Of a DNA stretch of 64,000 nt, positions 9,668 through 19,320 are shown one piece after another. The stretch is from Akkermansia muciniphila. GTDB taxonomy: Bacteria > Verrucomicrobiota > Verrucomicrobiia > Verrucomicrobiales > Akkermansiaceae. The notes under the pieces are model-generated. The model was not told the origin of the DNA and did no database searches. It was given only the letters and a program-made list of their open reading frames with translations. The position numbers and the translations under genes are program-made. Every line of letters starts with the position of its first letter. Position 1 is the first letter of the stretch. Location of the stretch: positions 1 to 64,000 of the forward strand of contig CANQLV010000007.1 of the NCBI GenBank assembly GCA_947624785.1, written 5' to 3'.

Positions 9668-10261
9668 ATGCAAAAGGTAAACGTAAACACACCCATTACG
9701 ATCACGGGGCGCCACGTGGAAGTCACAGACGCGATTCGGGAATTCGTAACGAAAAAGATTGAGGGGATCCGCCTGGACTTCCCGCGCATTATGGAGGTTA
9801 AAGTATTGCTTGATGTGCAACGCGACCGCAAGATTTCCCAGGTGATCCTGTTCTGCTCGGACCACATCACCATTGACGCTTCCACGGAAGGGACGGACAT
9901 GTACGCCTGCATCGATGAAACGATCACCAAAATCATGCGCCGCATGCGCAAGCACAAGACGCGCCTGATGAAAAATTTCCGCCCCCATCACCAGGAAACC
10001 ATCCGCAAGCTGGATGAAACGGTATATGACGATTCCGTACTGGATTACCCCGGAGATTCCAAGGAAGACCCGGAACCCCTCCTCATTCACAGAGAAAGCT
10101 ACAATCTCAAGAAGCTTTACAAGGAGGAAGCCATCATGGAACTGGAACTTTCCGACAAGCCCTTCGTGCTCTACAGGAATGCGCGGCGCGACGTGCTCCA
10201 GATCGTGTACCGGAGGCCGGACGGGGACTACTCCATTATTGAACTTGGCACCAGCCTGTGA
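9668..10261 (+). CDS. hpf: long-form ribosome hibernation promoting factor
   Basis: This 197-residue protein has the two-domain layout of long HPF. The N-terminal RaiA/YfiA fold (about 1-110: ITGRHVEVTDAIREFVTKKI ... YACIDETITKIMRRMRKHK) is followed by an acidic linker. The C-terminal dimerisation domain (about 140-197: IHRESYNLKKLYKEEAIMEL ... FVLYRNARRDVLQIVYRRPD) comes last. Long HPF binds the 30S subunit in the mRNA/tRNA channel and joins two 70S particles into inactive 100S dimers in slow growth. A clear AGAGG ribosome-binding site precedes the ATG, and two hairpins follow the stop. It is transcribed alone. Confidence 0.95.
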   Translation: MQKVNVNTPITITGRHVEVTDAIREFVTKKIEGIRLDFPRIMEVKVLLDVQRDRKISQVILFCSDHITIDASTEGTDMYACIDETITKIMRRMRKHKTRLMKNFRPHHQETIRKLDETVYDDSVLDYPGDSKEDPEPLLIHRESYNLKKLYKEEAIMELELSDKPFVLYRNARRDVLQIVYRRPDGDYSIIELGTSL

Positions 10262-10267
10262 CCGTAA

Positions 10268-10350
10268 AAAACGGTTTTGAAACAAACCGTTTTCCATAAC
10301 GCATCAAAAAGAGCAGGACTCCTGAAACCGGGGGTCCTGCTCTTTTCTGT
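10268..10350 (+). terminator. tandem terminators after hpf
   Basis: Hairpin one is AAAACGGTTT / AAACCGTTTT (10268-10293). Hairpin two is a 13-bp stem AAAAGAGCAGGAC / GTCCTGCTCTTTT (10307-10346) ending in a T-rich run. Both directions have A/T tracts. Confidence 0.85.
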
Positions 10351-10379
10351 AATGCCGTGACATGGAACAAGAAAATCTC

Positions 10380-10439
10380 TTGATTTCTACTTGCCACCAT
10401 TTACATTGGTCCCAGCAAACCTCCGTGGATGCGGAGGTT
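10380..10439 (+). promoter_or_regulatory. possible promoter and leader hairpin of the small lipoprotein
   Basis: TTGATT (10380-10385) and TACATT (10402-10407) have 16 bases between them and could be -35 and -10 boxes. A leader hairpin AACCTCCG / CGGAGGTT (10418-10439) follows about 35 bases before the ATG. Confidence 0.35.
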
Positions 10440-10474
10440 CCAGTAGTTAACAAACACTGTATTTAATTCGAATT

Positions 10475-10603
10475 ATGAAGAACATCGCTATCCTCGCCAT
10501 CGCCGGCGCCGCTTGCCTGGTTGCTTCTTGCTCCCAGCAGCAGCAGCAGCAGCAAACCCCCACTCCTGCTCCCGCTCCGGTTGTGCAGGCCAAGGGCAAG
10601 TAA
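10475..10603 (+). CDS. 42-residue lipoprotein with glutamine tract
   Basis: This short gene encodes MKNIAILAIAGAACLVASC followed by S, seven Gln, a Pro/Ala/Thr stretch and VVQAKGK. The first 19 residues are a type II signal peptide with lipobox LVASC, so the mature lipoprotein would be only about 24 residues. Six CAG codons in a row form a trinucleotide repeat. It has its own leader hairpin and a strong terminator, so it is an independently expressed gene, comparable in size to entericidin-like small lipoproteins. Sequence beyond the signal is too simple to assign a function. Confidence 0.75.
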   Translation: MKNIAILAIAGAACLVASCSQQQQQQQTPTPAPAPVVQAKGK

Positions 10604-10653
10604 GTTTGCAGCGGGGCCTTGCCCTGCAACACTAGCAAATCATCCAATTAATC

Positions 10654-10686
10654 CGCACTCGGTGTACGCACTGAGTGCGTTTTTAT
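10654..10686 (+). terminator. terminator of the small lipoprotein gene
   Basis: A stem of CGCACTC-G-GTG with CAC-T-GAGTGCG around TACG is followed by TTTTT. A weaker hairpin (TTGCAG...CTGCAA) lies just upstream at about 10607-10630. From 10687 to 10832 nothing else is seen. Confidence 0.85.
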
Positions 10687-10832
10687 TTGCCCGGAACCCG
10701 GTTTTCAGCCGTCATTTGCCGGTTCACCGGGATTTTCCTTAAAAACGGCGGACGCCGTAACAAATGCAGGCGTGAACCGCCATCGCGCAGGGATATACGC
10801 AAGCTCCGGCCTCGTGAAACGGCCTTTTACAT

Positions 10833-11588
10833 TCAGGCAGCCTTGGAAGTTCCGTCGCCGGAAGCGGCAGCCTCTTGATGGTCAGCAGCGGAACCGCTTG
10901 CCTCCTCCTGCTGATTGGACTGGAACATCCGTTGAATCAGCATGGGGCGTTTCCTGGCCCATCCGGGCCAGACCAGATGATGGTCCATTCCGTAGGAATG
11001 CCCTTCCGGAAAAGCTTTGGACACGAACGGCTCCCGCCAGTCCTCCTCCCATTTGCCCCCTTCCCGGTCCTTCTGGGTCAGCACCACCAGATGCCCGCAG
11101 TTCTTCCAGGCGTCCAGCACAATGGCCCCCTGCAATCCCCCTCCGGCGGCGTTCACGTACACGCAGCTGTGCTCCCTGCCCGTTCCATGGTCGCGGATGG
11201 TCAGCCCCACGCGGAAAAACTTCACGGGCCGGCGGCGCATGTCACGGTACAAATCCTGCTGAACCTGCCAGCAGAGCCCCCTGTCGCGCAAGTTGGAATT
11301 AACCAGGATGTTGTTCAACCAGCCGAACAGCACAATCCTGTTATTCCGGGCGATCGCCGCGGACTGGACCACCGCCGTGTCCGCCAGCCATTTGGCTTCC
11401 GCCCTGGCGGCGGGAAGAGCGGCCTTTTCCGGCGGCAGCAGCCCCAGGAAAGCATTCGCCAATCCGGACATCTGCTGCTGCACGTAAGGTCTTTGTATAT
11501 AATCCTCAGCCGGAGGAGTGCAGCAGGAACTCCATCCGCACAGGAGGGCGGCAGCAAGCAAAAGCCGGAATGTCTGCATGGTCGGCAT
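10833..11588 (-). CDS. lipoprotein of unknown function
   Basis: This 251-residue protein has a signal peptide and lipobox (MQTFRLLLAAALLCGWSSC), so it is anchored in a membrane by an N-terminal lipid. The ATG at 11579 would also serve as start. The middle contains conserved-looking blocks such as GLCWQVQQDLYRDMRRRPV, REHSCVYVNAAGGGLQGAI and VLDAWKNCGHLVVLTQKDRE. The last 25 residues are Gln/Glu/Ala/Ser-rich and probably disordered. Its DxW, HSCVYV and WKNCGHL motifs suggest a folded alpha/beta domain, but I do not recognise the family. It is monocistronic and divergent from the ABC-F gene. Confidence 0.75.
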   Translation of the reverse strand: MPTMQTFRLLLAAALLCGWSSCCTPPAEDYIQRPYVQQQMSGLANAFLGLLPPEKAALPAARAEAKWLADTAVVQSAAIARNNRIVLFGWLNNILVNSNLRDRGLCWQVQQDLYRDMRRRPVKFFRVGLTIRDHGTGREHSCVYVNAAGGGLQGAIVLDAWKNCGHLVVLTQKDREGGKWEEDWREPFVSKAFPEGHSYGMDHHLVWPGWARKRPMLIQRMFQSNQQEEASGSAADHQEAAASGDGTSKAA

Positions 11589-11710
11589 GGCGTGCCAAGG
11601 CTAGCACATTACGCGTAAAAATCCAGTAAAGCTTTCAAAAATGACCGTCCCCGCCCTGACGGCTCTTGCCTTCCCCCCGCCTCCCCGGTAGAATGCCGCC
11701 CCTCTTCACC

Positions 11711-13321
11711 ATGCTGACGATCAAAAACCTCACGAAATCCCACGCCGGACGCACTCTGTTCCGGGAAACGGAAATGACCATTAACTGGGGGGAACGGGTT
11801 GCCCTGGTAGGCCCCAACGGCGCGGGCAAGTCCACCCTGTTCCGCATGATTCTGGGAGAAGACACGCCGGACGAAGGCTCCATCAACATGGATGAATACG
11901 CCATGGTGGGTTATCTTCCGCAGGAGGCCAGCGAACCGAAGGATGAAACCGTGCTGGAAATCGCCATGGGCATCACGCCGGAAATGGAACGGGCCATCCA
12001 CGTCATCCGGACGGCGGAAAACGCCAACAGGACGGATACGCCGGAGTATGCGGAGGCCATTGACACCTTCAACGCCGCCAACGGCTACCAGCTGGAACCC
12101 AAGGCCAAGAAAATCCTCAAGGGGCTGGCCTTCCGGGAAAGCGACTTCCACCGCCCTGCGCGGGAAATGTCCGGCGGCTGGGTCATGCGCGCGTACCTGG
12201 CCAAGCTGCTCGTCCTGGAACCGGACCTCCTGATGCTGGACGAACCCACCAACCACCTGGACCTCCTTTCCCTGCTGTGGCTCCAGCGCTACCTGAAAAA
12301 CTACCCCGGCGCCATTCTGATGATTTCCCACGACCGGGATTTCATGGATGAACTGGTGGAAAGCGTATACGACATTGACAACGAGGAACTGGTGGAATAC
12401 CGCGGCAACTACTCGGACTTCCTGAAACAGAGGGATGTGCGCTTTGAACAGGTCCAGGCCGCCTACCGCAACCAGCAGAAGGAAATCGCGCACATCCAGG
12501 AATTCATTGACCGCTTCCGCTCCATCAACTCCAAGGCCGGGCAGGTCCAGAGCCGCATCAAGCAGCTGGAAAAGATGAAGCTCATCCAGAAACCCGTGGC
12601 CCGCAGGAAGGTGTTCAAATTCAACTTCCCCCAGCCGCCGCGCAGCACCCAGAAGGTCATTGAGCTGGAAAAAATCTGCCAGTCCTACGGTGACCACAAG
12701 GTTTATGAAAACCTGGACCTGCTGGTGGAACGGGGAGAACGCACCGTGCTGGTGGGTCCCAACGGCGCGGGCAAATCCACCCTGCTGAAAATCCTGGCCG
12801 GCATCATTCCCATTGACTCCGGCAAACGCACTCCCGGCACCACCACCCGCATCGGCTACTTCTCCCAGGCCCGCACGGAAAACCTGAATACGGAAAACAC
12901 CGTCCTGGAGGAAATCATGAAATGCAACGCTGAAATCCGGGAGGAAGAAGCCCGCTCCATCCTGGGCTCCTTCCTGTTCCGGAGGCTGGATGTGGAAAAA
13001 CGCGTCAGCGTGCTTTCCGGCGGGGAAAAATCACGGCTCAGCCTGGTCAAATTCCTGGTGGATCCGCCCAACCTCCTGCTGATGGACGAACCGACCACCC
13101 ACCTGGACCTCCTGTCCGTGGAAGCCCTGGTCCAGGCCCTGAAACATTATGAGGGCACCCTGGTCTTCATTTCCCACGATGTGCACTTCATCCGCTCCCT
13201 GGCGGAAAAAACCCTGCACGTGAACCGGGGAGCCATCACCACCTATGCGGGCGGCTACGACTATTATCTGGAAAAGTCAGGCATTCTGGACGACGAGAAG
13301 GGCGGCATTACGGCGGAATAA
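11711..13321 (+). CDS. ABC-F family ATPase
   Basis: This 536-residue soluble protein has two ABC domains and no membrane segment. Domain 1 has Walker A GPNGAGKST (34-42), a degenerate signature (MSGGWVMRA) and Walker B LLMLDEPTNHLD (about 171-182). Domain 2 has Walker A GPNGAGKST (about 349), signature LSGGEKSR and Walker B LLLMDEPTTHLD. Between them is the charged helical linker (about 235-300) that in ABC-F proteins reaches toward the ribosomal P/E site. The family works on translation (EttA, Uup, YbiT, antibiotic-protection factors). The sequence does not tell which subgroup applies. ATG at 11711 is chosen because MLTIKNL begins the ABC fold. Confidence 0.9.
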   Translation: MLTIKNLTKSHAGRTLFRETEMTINWGERVALVGPNGAGKSTLFRMILGEDTPDEGSINMDEYAMVGYLPQEASEPKDETVLEIAMGITPEMERAIHVIRTAENANRTDTPEYAEAIDTFNAANGYQLEPKAKKILKGLAFRESDFHRPAREMSGGWVMRAYLAKLLVLEPDLLMLDEPTNHLDLLSLLWLQRYLKNYPGAILMISHDRDFMDELVESVYDIDNEELVEYRGNYSDFLKQRDVRFEQVQAAYRNQQKEIAHIQEFIDRFRSINSKAGQVQSRIKQLEKMKLIQKPVARRKVFKFNFPQPPRSTQKVIELEKICQSYGDHKVYENLDLLVERGERTVLVGPNGAGKSTLLKILAGIIPIDSGKRTPGTTTRIGYFSQARTENLNTENTVLEEIMKCNAEIREEEARSILGSFLFRRLDVEKRVSVLSGGEKSRLSLVKFLVDPPNLLLMDEPTTHLDLLSVEALVQALKHYEGTLVFISHDVHFIRSLAEKTLHVNRGAITTYAGGYDYYLEKSGILDDEKGGITAE

Positions 13322-13388
13322 CCGTCGCTCCCTTTTCAGCCTCCCTTTTCTCCTTGCCTTGGGTCTCATCCTGCCTTAGAAAGACAGG

Positions 13389-13946
13389 ATGAAGACTTTC
13401 CTTGTTCCCGTCCTGGCTTCCGCCCTGGTAGCCGGAGTTCCGCTCGCCTTTAGTGAAACGGCCGCACCGTCGGCTTCCTCCGCGCCGGCAGCCCCGGCGG
13501 AAAAAACTCCGTCCCCGGATTCCCTCCTCAACCAGGCTTTTTCCGTGGCCATTGACGTCCAGCAGACGCTGGCGGCAGTACAGGACAAGGAAAGCGGGGA
13601 CAAGGCCGTCAAGAAGTTGCAAAGCATTCAGAAGGACATTCAGCGCCTCACGGGCTTCCGGGAGCAATTGAGCGATGCGGAAAAGGAAAAAATGGACGCC
13701 CTGTCGGAAAAAATGGAGGAACGCATGGACAGGCTGAGCGAACGCTGCGAGAAGGAAGGCAAACGGCTGCTGGAAGTCCGCTATTACGGCTCCGCCGCCT
13801 TGAAGGACATCCTGGAAAACTCGGATGAATTCAGCGGCCTCGTCGAGCCGGATGAAGATGTGGAGGAACCGGAGGAGGACAATACGCCGGCTCCAGCCGG
13901 AAACGTTCTTTCTCCCGACCCTGAAGACCTCCTCCCGCCGAATTGA
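13389..13946 (+). CDS. secreted coiled-coil protein of unknown function
   Basis: This 185-residue protein starts with a signal peptide (MKTFLVPVLASALVAGVPLAFS). An Ala/Pro/Ser-rich stretch follows, then a long charged helix (about 50-135: DIQRLTGFREQLSDAEKEKM ... ERMDRLSERCEKEGKRLLE) likely to form a coiled coil. The C-terminus is acidic and Pro-rich (EPDEDVEEPEEDNTPAP). It is probably periplasmic. It sits 67 bases after the ABC-F gene and about 100 before fabG, with no functional hint from either. No family is recognised. Confidence 0.75.
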   Translation: MKTFLVPVLASALVAGVPLAFSETAAPSASSAPAAPAEKTPSPDSLLNQAFSVAIDVQQTLAAVQDKESGDKAVKKLQSIQKDIQRLTGFREQLSDAEKEKMDALSEKMEERMDRLSERCEKEGKRLLEVRYYGSAALKDILENSDEFSGLVEPDEDVEEPEEDNTPAPAGNVLSPDPEDLLPPN

Positions 13947-14052
13947 CCGAAAGAAGGCGCCCATACCGGAAAAGCCGTGTGAAACAACCGCTCTTTCCCT
14001 CTTCCATTTCAAGCTTGCCGGAGCCGTGAAAAACGGGTTTACTGTGGGCAGC

Positions 14053-14799
14053 ATGCAAAAGTTAGCAGGTAAAACAGCCATCGTTACCGGTGCAGGCCGC
14101 GGAATCGGCAACGCCATCGCCCGCCGCTTCGCCTCGGAAGGAGCCAGGGTCATCCTAATCAGCCGCAGCCCGTCCAGCTGCGGGGGAGCCGCAGAAGAAA
14201 TCAACAAGGAATTTCCGGACTCCTGCAAGGCCTTCCCCTGCGACGTAGCGGATTACGCCGCCGTACAGGAAACCGTTTCCGCCATCCTGAAGGACTTCCC
14301 GCAGATCGACATTCTGGTGAACAACGCCGGCATCACGCGCGACTCCCTGATGCTCCGCATGAAGGAGGAAGACTGGGATGCCGTCATGAACACCAACCTG
14401 AAAAGCGCCTTCAATACGGTCAAGGCCCTCCAGCGCGTCCTGATGAAGTCCCCCGCCGGGCGTATCATCAACATGAGTTCCGTCATCGGCCTTGTCGGCA
14501 ACATCGGGCAGGCCAACTACGCCGCCTCCAAGGCAGGCCTCATCGGCTTCACCAAATCCCTGGCCCTGGAATTCGCCCCGCGCAAAGTCACTTGCAACGC
14601 CATTGCCCCCGGCTTCATCTCCACGGAAATGTCCAACGCCATCCCTGACAACCTCAAGGAGGAAATCGTTAAAAAGATTCCCCTGAAGGAACAGGGCTCC
14701 GTGGAAGACATCGCCGCCCTGACGGCCTTCCTCGCCTCTGACGATGCCCGTTACATCACCGGACAGGTCATCGCCTGTGACGGGGGCATGACGATGTAA
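14053..14799 (+). CDS. fabG: 3-oxoacyl-[acyl-carrier-protein] reductase
   Basis: This 248-residue short-chain dehydrogenase has the NAD(P) motif TGAGRGIG (about 12-19), NNAG (about 89-92), and the catalytic set Asn, Ser (INMSSVIG) and YAASKAG (Tyr and Lys). The C-terminus ends in TGQVIACDGGMTM, close to the FabG ending. It reduces 3-oxoacyl-ACP to 3-hydroxyacyl-ACP in fatty acid elongation in the cytoplasm. The acyl carrier itself is encoded at 26259. The start at 14053 is preferred because MQKLAGKTAIVTG opens the fold. Confidence 0.93.
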   Translation: MQKLAGKTAIVTGAGRGIGNAIARRFASEGARVILISRSPSSCGGAAEEINKEFPDSCKAFPCDVADYAAVQETVSAILKDFPQIDILVNNAGITRDSLMLRMKEEDWDAVMNTNLKSAFNTVKALQRVLMKSPAGRIINMSSVIGLVGNIGQANYAASKAGLIGFTKSLALEFAPRKVTCNAIAPGFISTEMSNAIPDNLKEEIVKKIPLKEQGSVEDIAALTAFLASDDARYITGQVIACDGGMTM

Positions 14800-14823
14800 G
14801 GCTTTCCCGGTCTTCACCATCCC

Positions 14824-16026
<1,203 letters not shown>

Positions 16027-16039
16027 AGAAAAACTTTCT

Positions 16040-16696
16040 ATGACCATCAAATTAAGAACGGAACAGCCCTCAGACCATGCCGAAACGGAACATGTCACGC
16101 GGGAAGCGTTCTGGAACCATTATTCCCCCGGCTGCAATGAGCATTACCTGCTCCATATCATGCGCGGCAATTCCTCCTTCATCCCGGAACTGGACGTGGT
16201 CGCCGTCCACGGCGGCCGCATTGTCGGGAACATCGTTTATGCAAAATCCGCCATCAGGACAGATGACGGGAAGGAATGCGAGGTGCTGGGCATGGGGCCC
16301 ATCTCCGTTCTTCCGGAATACCAGCGCCGGGGAATCGGGCGGCAAATGATCGAATACACCAAAATGAAAGCCCGTGAAATGGGGTTCCGCGCCATCCTGC
16401 TGTACGGCGATCCGGACTACTATTCACGCCACGGGTTCGTGCCCGCGGAAACGCGGGGCATCAGAACGGCGGATGATATGTATGCGGCGGCCCTCCAGGC
16501 CTGCGAATTGCGGGAAGATGCCTTATCCGGCATGAAAGGCCGTTACGTGGAAGCTGCCGTGTATGATCTTGATGAAAAGTGCGCCGCCGAATTTGACCGG
16601 CATTTTCCGGCAAAGGAAATGGTCTCCGGGACTCCGTCGCAAAAACGCTTTGAGAAAATTGTCGCCATGCGGAGAAAAGCGGATACGGGAATCTGA
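16040..16696 (+). CDS. GNAT-family N-acetyltransferase
   Basis: This 218-residue protein has the acetyl-CoA-binding core of GNAT enzymes: VLGMGPISVLPEYQRRGIGR (motif A with the QRRGIG pyrophosphate loop), then AILLYGDPDYYSRHGFVPAE, a typical C-terminal strand-turn. The SRHGF block matches the YhbS-like group of small-molecule or unknown-substrate acetyltransferases. The C-terminal 70 residues extend beyond the core. It is cytoplasmic and its substrate is unknown. Confidence 0.88.
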   Translation: MTIKLRTEQPSDHAETEHVTREAFWNHYSPGCNEHYLLHIMRGNSSFIPELDVVAVHGGRIVGNIVYAKSAIRTDDGKECEVLGMGPISVLPEYQRRGIGRQMIEYTKMKAREMGFRAILLYGDPDYYSRHGFVPAETRGIRTADDMYAAALQACELREDALSGMKGRYVEAAVYDLDEKCAAEFDRHFPAKEMVSGTPSQKRFEKIVAMRRKADTGI

Positions 16697-16782
16697 ACCC
16701 GGGAATCCCGTATCCTCCGGATGGCCTGAGTCCCGCACCCGGATACGTTAAATCCGCAGCCCTTTTTTTCCGGGAGTAAAAA

Positions 16783-16813
16783 ATAAGGGCCGTTCCATGA
16801 GAACAGCCCTTAT
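16783..16813 (-). terminator. terminator of the leftward PEP-CTERM gene
   Basis: Read leftward, ATAAGGGC ... GCCCTTAT forms a stem that extends imperfectly to GTTC/GAAC and is followed by TTTTTTAC. Confidence 0.85.
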
Positions 16814-16838
16814 CCGTCAAAAGCCTGTCATCAAGGGC

Positions 16839-17585
16839 TCAGGCCCTGCGGCGGCGCATCATCAGGGCAGCCAGCCCCAGCAGGCCCAGCGTGGCCGTGG
16901 CGGGTTCCGGAACCACTTCCCCGCGGATCTCCGTAAAAATGGGGGATAATTGGCTGAAGGTATTGGTTCCATTGGCTCCCGTAATGACAACGGAATCACC
17001 GGGCGCTCCCGCGCTGTCATGATGGCCGCGAATGCCGGGAGCAGCCAATCCGTTGCTGATGGTTACGGTATCTCCATCCGTGGAAGAAGTGGGGGCGCCT
17101 GTCCCTCCCGCAGCATACAAGTACGTCTTTGACGTATCTCCATTGATCAAGTCCATCACGGCCTGGCTCACGGTCAGGTAGCGGTACGTCGTGCCGGCGT
17201 CAAGAATCAGGGAAGAACCATCCACGGCGGAGAAATTGAACGTCAGATTGACCCCGTTGCCGGAGGTTCCCGTATTGGTGCTCAGGCCGATGACCGAATT
17301 GTCGGAAGCGTTCAGCACCAGAAAACCGTAAGTGACGTTAGTGCCCGTATTGCTGCCGGGCCCGCGCAGAGTAAAACTGTCCAGCCGGATATCTCCGGAC
17401 AGGGAGGCGGGAGAGCCGGAACCTGCGACGGGCGCCAGGGCGGAAGAATCCAGGCCCAGATAGAACCCGTGAATGGCGCTGTTGTAATTGTCTGCCCCCG
17501 GAGTGTAGTAATTAAAAACAGTCGCGGCTTCTGAAGAAACGGCGAAGGTTCCAAGAGCGGCTAAAATTGTTAGTGTTTTCTTCAT
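16839..17585 (-). CDS. PEP-CTERM sorting-signal protein 1
   Basis: This 248-residue exported protein has a signal peptide MKKTLTILAALGTFAVSSEA. A Ser/Thr/Gly/Asn-rich, beta-strand-like body follows, with the C-terminal tail VPEPATATLGLLGLA...MMRRRRA. The tail has the PEP motif, a hydrophobic helix and an Arg cluster, the three parts of a PEP-CTERM signal recognised by exosortase. The ATG at 17585 is preferred over an upstream in-frame one because it opens the signal peptide and follows AAAAGGAAGAGGACAATAG. The body resembles outer-surface anchored adhesins or matrix proteins only in composition. The gene is divergent from another PEP-CTERM gene across an inverted-repeat cassette that may control it. 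Confidence 0.85.
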   Translation of the reverse strand: MKKTLTILAALGTFAVSSEAATVFNYYTPGADNYNSAIHGFYLGLDSSALAPVAGSGSPASLSGDIRLDSFTLRGPGSNTGTNVTYGFLVLNASDNSVIGLSTNTGTSGNGVNLTFNFSAVDGSSLILDAGTTYRYLTVSQAVMDLINGDTSKTYLYAAGGTGAPTSSTDGDTVTISNGLAAPGIRGHHDSAGAPGDSVVITGANGTNTFSQLSPIFTEIRGEVVPEPATATLGLLGLAALMMRRRRA

Positions 17586-17614
17586 GTCTATTGTCCTCTT
17601 CCTTTTAAGCTTTG

Positions 17615-17817
17615 TAGCGGATTTGGAATCCGTGGACAATTAAAAATATTAAGCGTTAATATATTATATTTATAATTCACTGAAAACCATGAACTTTTAA
17701 TGCCTCTGGTCCTTTTGTCAACGGGGCAGAATGGTCTTTGTTATTCATTGATTTTTCTATTGATTTGGCCTCTTTTCCATACTTGCCGGATTCCAAATCC
17801 GGATTCCAAATTCGCTA
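17615..17817. repeat. inverted-repeat cassette A between divergent PEP-CTERM genes
   Basis: The left end is TAGCGGATTTGGAATCCG (17615-17632). The right end is CGGATTCCAAATTCGCTA (17800-17817), its inverted copy with one difference. An extra inner copy CGGATTCCAAATCCG (17787-17801) overlaps the right end by two bases. The 167 bases between the outer copies are AT-rich, with TTGACA and TATAAT-like runs on the minus strand. The left end is 29 bases from the start at 17585 and the right end 69 bases from the start at 17887. It is either an invertible promoter or a pair of operator sites. Confidence 0.7.
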
Positions 17818-17886
17818 TTTGGGGAAGCAAGGGCAAGTGCATGCAGATGCGTGCGAATATGCACCGTTCATTATAGAACATTAATC

Positions 17887-18600
17887 ATGAAGAAAATATT
17901 ATCCGCCTTAATGCTTGCAGCCGGCATGAGCCTGAGCGCCACCGCGGCGACCACGCTTCTGGACAGTTCCATCGTAGGGTATTCCGACTTCGCCTCCCGT
18001 CTGGCGGATTTCGGCACCCAGAAGGATTCCGTTGCCATCACGACTGATGGCGGCAACCTGGTGTTGTCCGGCACGAACTTTAGCCAGCCCGTTTCCGGGG
18101 GAAACACGCGCAATAACATGACCGTGACTATGGTTCTGGACCTGTCCAAAATCAACACTCCGGAAGCCTATACCGCCCTGTTTAACGCCAAGGGAGGAGG
18201 TACCAGCTGGGGTGTGGGCCTGAATACGGACCGCACCCTCCAGGGATTATGGAACAACAGCGCGTACAGCGGCGGCCCCACCACCTCCACGCTGGGCACG
18301 GAAGGCACTCTGACCATTTCCGTGGTTACCGGAGATTCCGGCACTTGCATTTATATAGGAAACAGCGATATCTACTATACCGCCGGCGGCCTGAAATTCG
18401 GCGGAGTGGACATCACCCAGATTCTGATTGACGCAGGGCTGGCGGACGCCATTGAACAGCTCTACGTTCATGACTCCGCCCTTTCCCAGGAGCAGATCGG
18501 CCAGTTGATGAGTGAAATCGCCAGCGTTCCGGAACCCGCCACGGCAACCCTGGGCCTGCTGGGACTGGCCGCCCTGATGATGCGCCGCCGCAGGGCATAA
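17887..18600 (+). CDS. PEP-CTERM sorting-signal protein 2, LamG-like body
   Basis: This 237-residue protein has a signal peptide MKKILSALMLAAGMSLSATA and the same C-terminal tail (VPEPATATLGLLGLA...MMRRRRA). The body (about 25-205: TVTMVLDLSKINTPEAYTAL, WGVGLNTDRTLQGLW, VVTGDSGTCIYIGNSDIYY, ADAIEQLYVHDSALSQEQIG) looks like a concanavalin/LamG-type beta sandwich of the kind found in surface proteins. It would be anchored to the cell surface by exosortase, encoded elsewhere. A strong terminator follows. Confidence 0.85.
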   Translation: MKKILSALMLAAGMSLSATAATTLLDSSIVGYSDFASRLADFGTQKDSVAITTDGGNLVLSGTNFSQPVSGGNTRNNMTVTMVLDLSKINTPEAYTALFNAKGGGTSWGVGLNTDRTLQGLWNNSAYSGGPTTSTLGTEGTLTISVVTGDSGTCIYIGNSDIYYTAGGLKFGGVDITQILIDAGLADAIEQLYVHDSALSQEQIGQLMSEIASVPEPATATLGLLGLAALMMRRRRA

Positions 18601-18627
18601 AACCACACCGGTTCCCGTTTTTCTTTC

Positions 18628-18665
18628 AGGGCTGCCTCACGACTCCGTGAGGCAGCCCTTTCTGC
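18628..18665 (+). terminator. terminator after PEP-CTERM gene 2
   Basis: A 14-bp perfect stem AGGGCTGCCTCACG / CGTGAGGCAGCCCT around loop ACTC is followed by TTTCT. Confidence 0.9.
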
Positions 18666-19054
18666 ATCCGCACAACACGGCTGCTCTATCGGGGACAGAT
18701 ATTTCTTCCTCCCCTCCCCCGCAAAACTCTGCCCGCAAAAATCCTTCTCCGGAAAAACGATGTTCCAGCCGGCCCCCGGCTGAAACGTTTCATGGGGCGT
18801 CCCTGTCACCCCACCTTCCGCACAAATCCTTTTCCCCCACGCCGGAACAGCCGGAACCGGATACGGGAAAAACCATCTTCCCTCTGCGGGCGGCGCACCC
18901 CATCCTTGCAGCCGTCCTGCTCCTGCGCAGACCGCCCGTTCCGGCTCTGCCGGGAGCAGCACCGCCCCACGTTCCGGGAAGAACATCCGTTTTAAAGCTG
19001 CTCCTTCCGCCTGAAAGGGGGAAACGTTTTAACCTGCATATCCATATCCTGATC
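18666..19054. other. gene-free stretch
   Basis: No start codon with credible coding potential is seen. A 7-bp palindrome CAGCCGG-CCC-CCGGCTG is at 18766-18782. Base composition is like the surroundings. A decayed gene cannot be ruled out. Confidence 0.4.
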
Positions 19055-19288
19055 ATGAATCTCCAGAAACAGCAATTGCTCCTGCGCCTTTTCCGGTATT
19101 TCAAAAGCAAAAAAGGAGAACCGCGCTTTTTTAACAGGCGGAATATATGGCTGCTCGCCATCGCCGCCGCCTACATCCTGACTCCCGACGAATTCCTGTT
19201 TGACGGAATCGGCAAGCTGGGGCTCCTGGATGACGCCGCGGTTATCCTGGGAGCCGTCTTCACCGTCTTCTTTCCGGACGGGGACTAG
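19055..19288 (+). CDS. small DUF1232 (YkvA-like) membrane protein
   Basis: This 77-residue protein has a basic N-terminus (LLLRLFRYFKSKKGEPRFF) and one hydrophobic segment (WLLAIAAAYILTPDEFLFDG). The family signature is PDEFLFDGIGKLGLLDDAAV, the I-x-P-D...G-x-x-D-D pattern of DUF1232. The ATG at 19055 is chosen because the domain starts there and the sequence upstream is low-complexity. The function of the family is unknown. Confidence 0.8.
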   Translation: MNLQKQQLLLRLFRYFKSKKGEPRFFNRRNIWLLAIAAAYILTPDEFLFDGIGKLGLLDDAAVILGAVFTVFFPDGD

Positions 19289-19320
19289 CGCCCCGGCCTG
19301 CTGCGCGGCCAGGGAAGCGG

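Noticed and set aside
18647..19054. Upstream extension of the DUF1232 gene
   Set aside because: Proline/serine/arginine-rich translation beginning inside the preceding terminator. The internal ATG at 19055 starts the domain.
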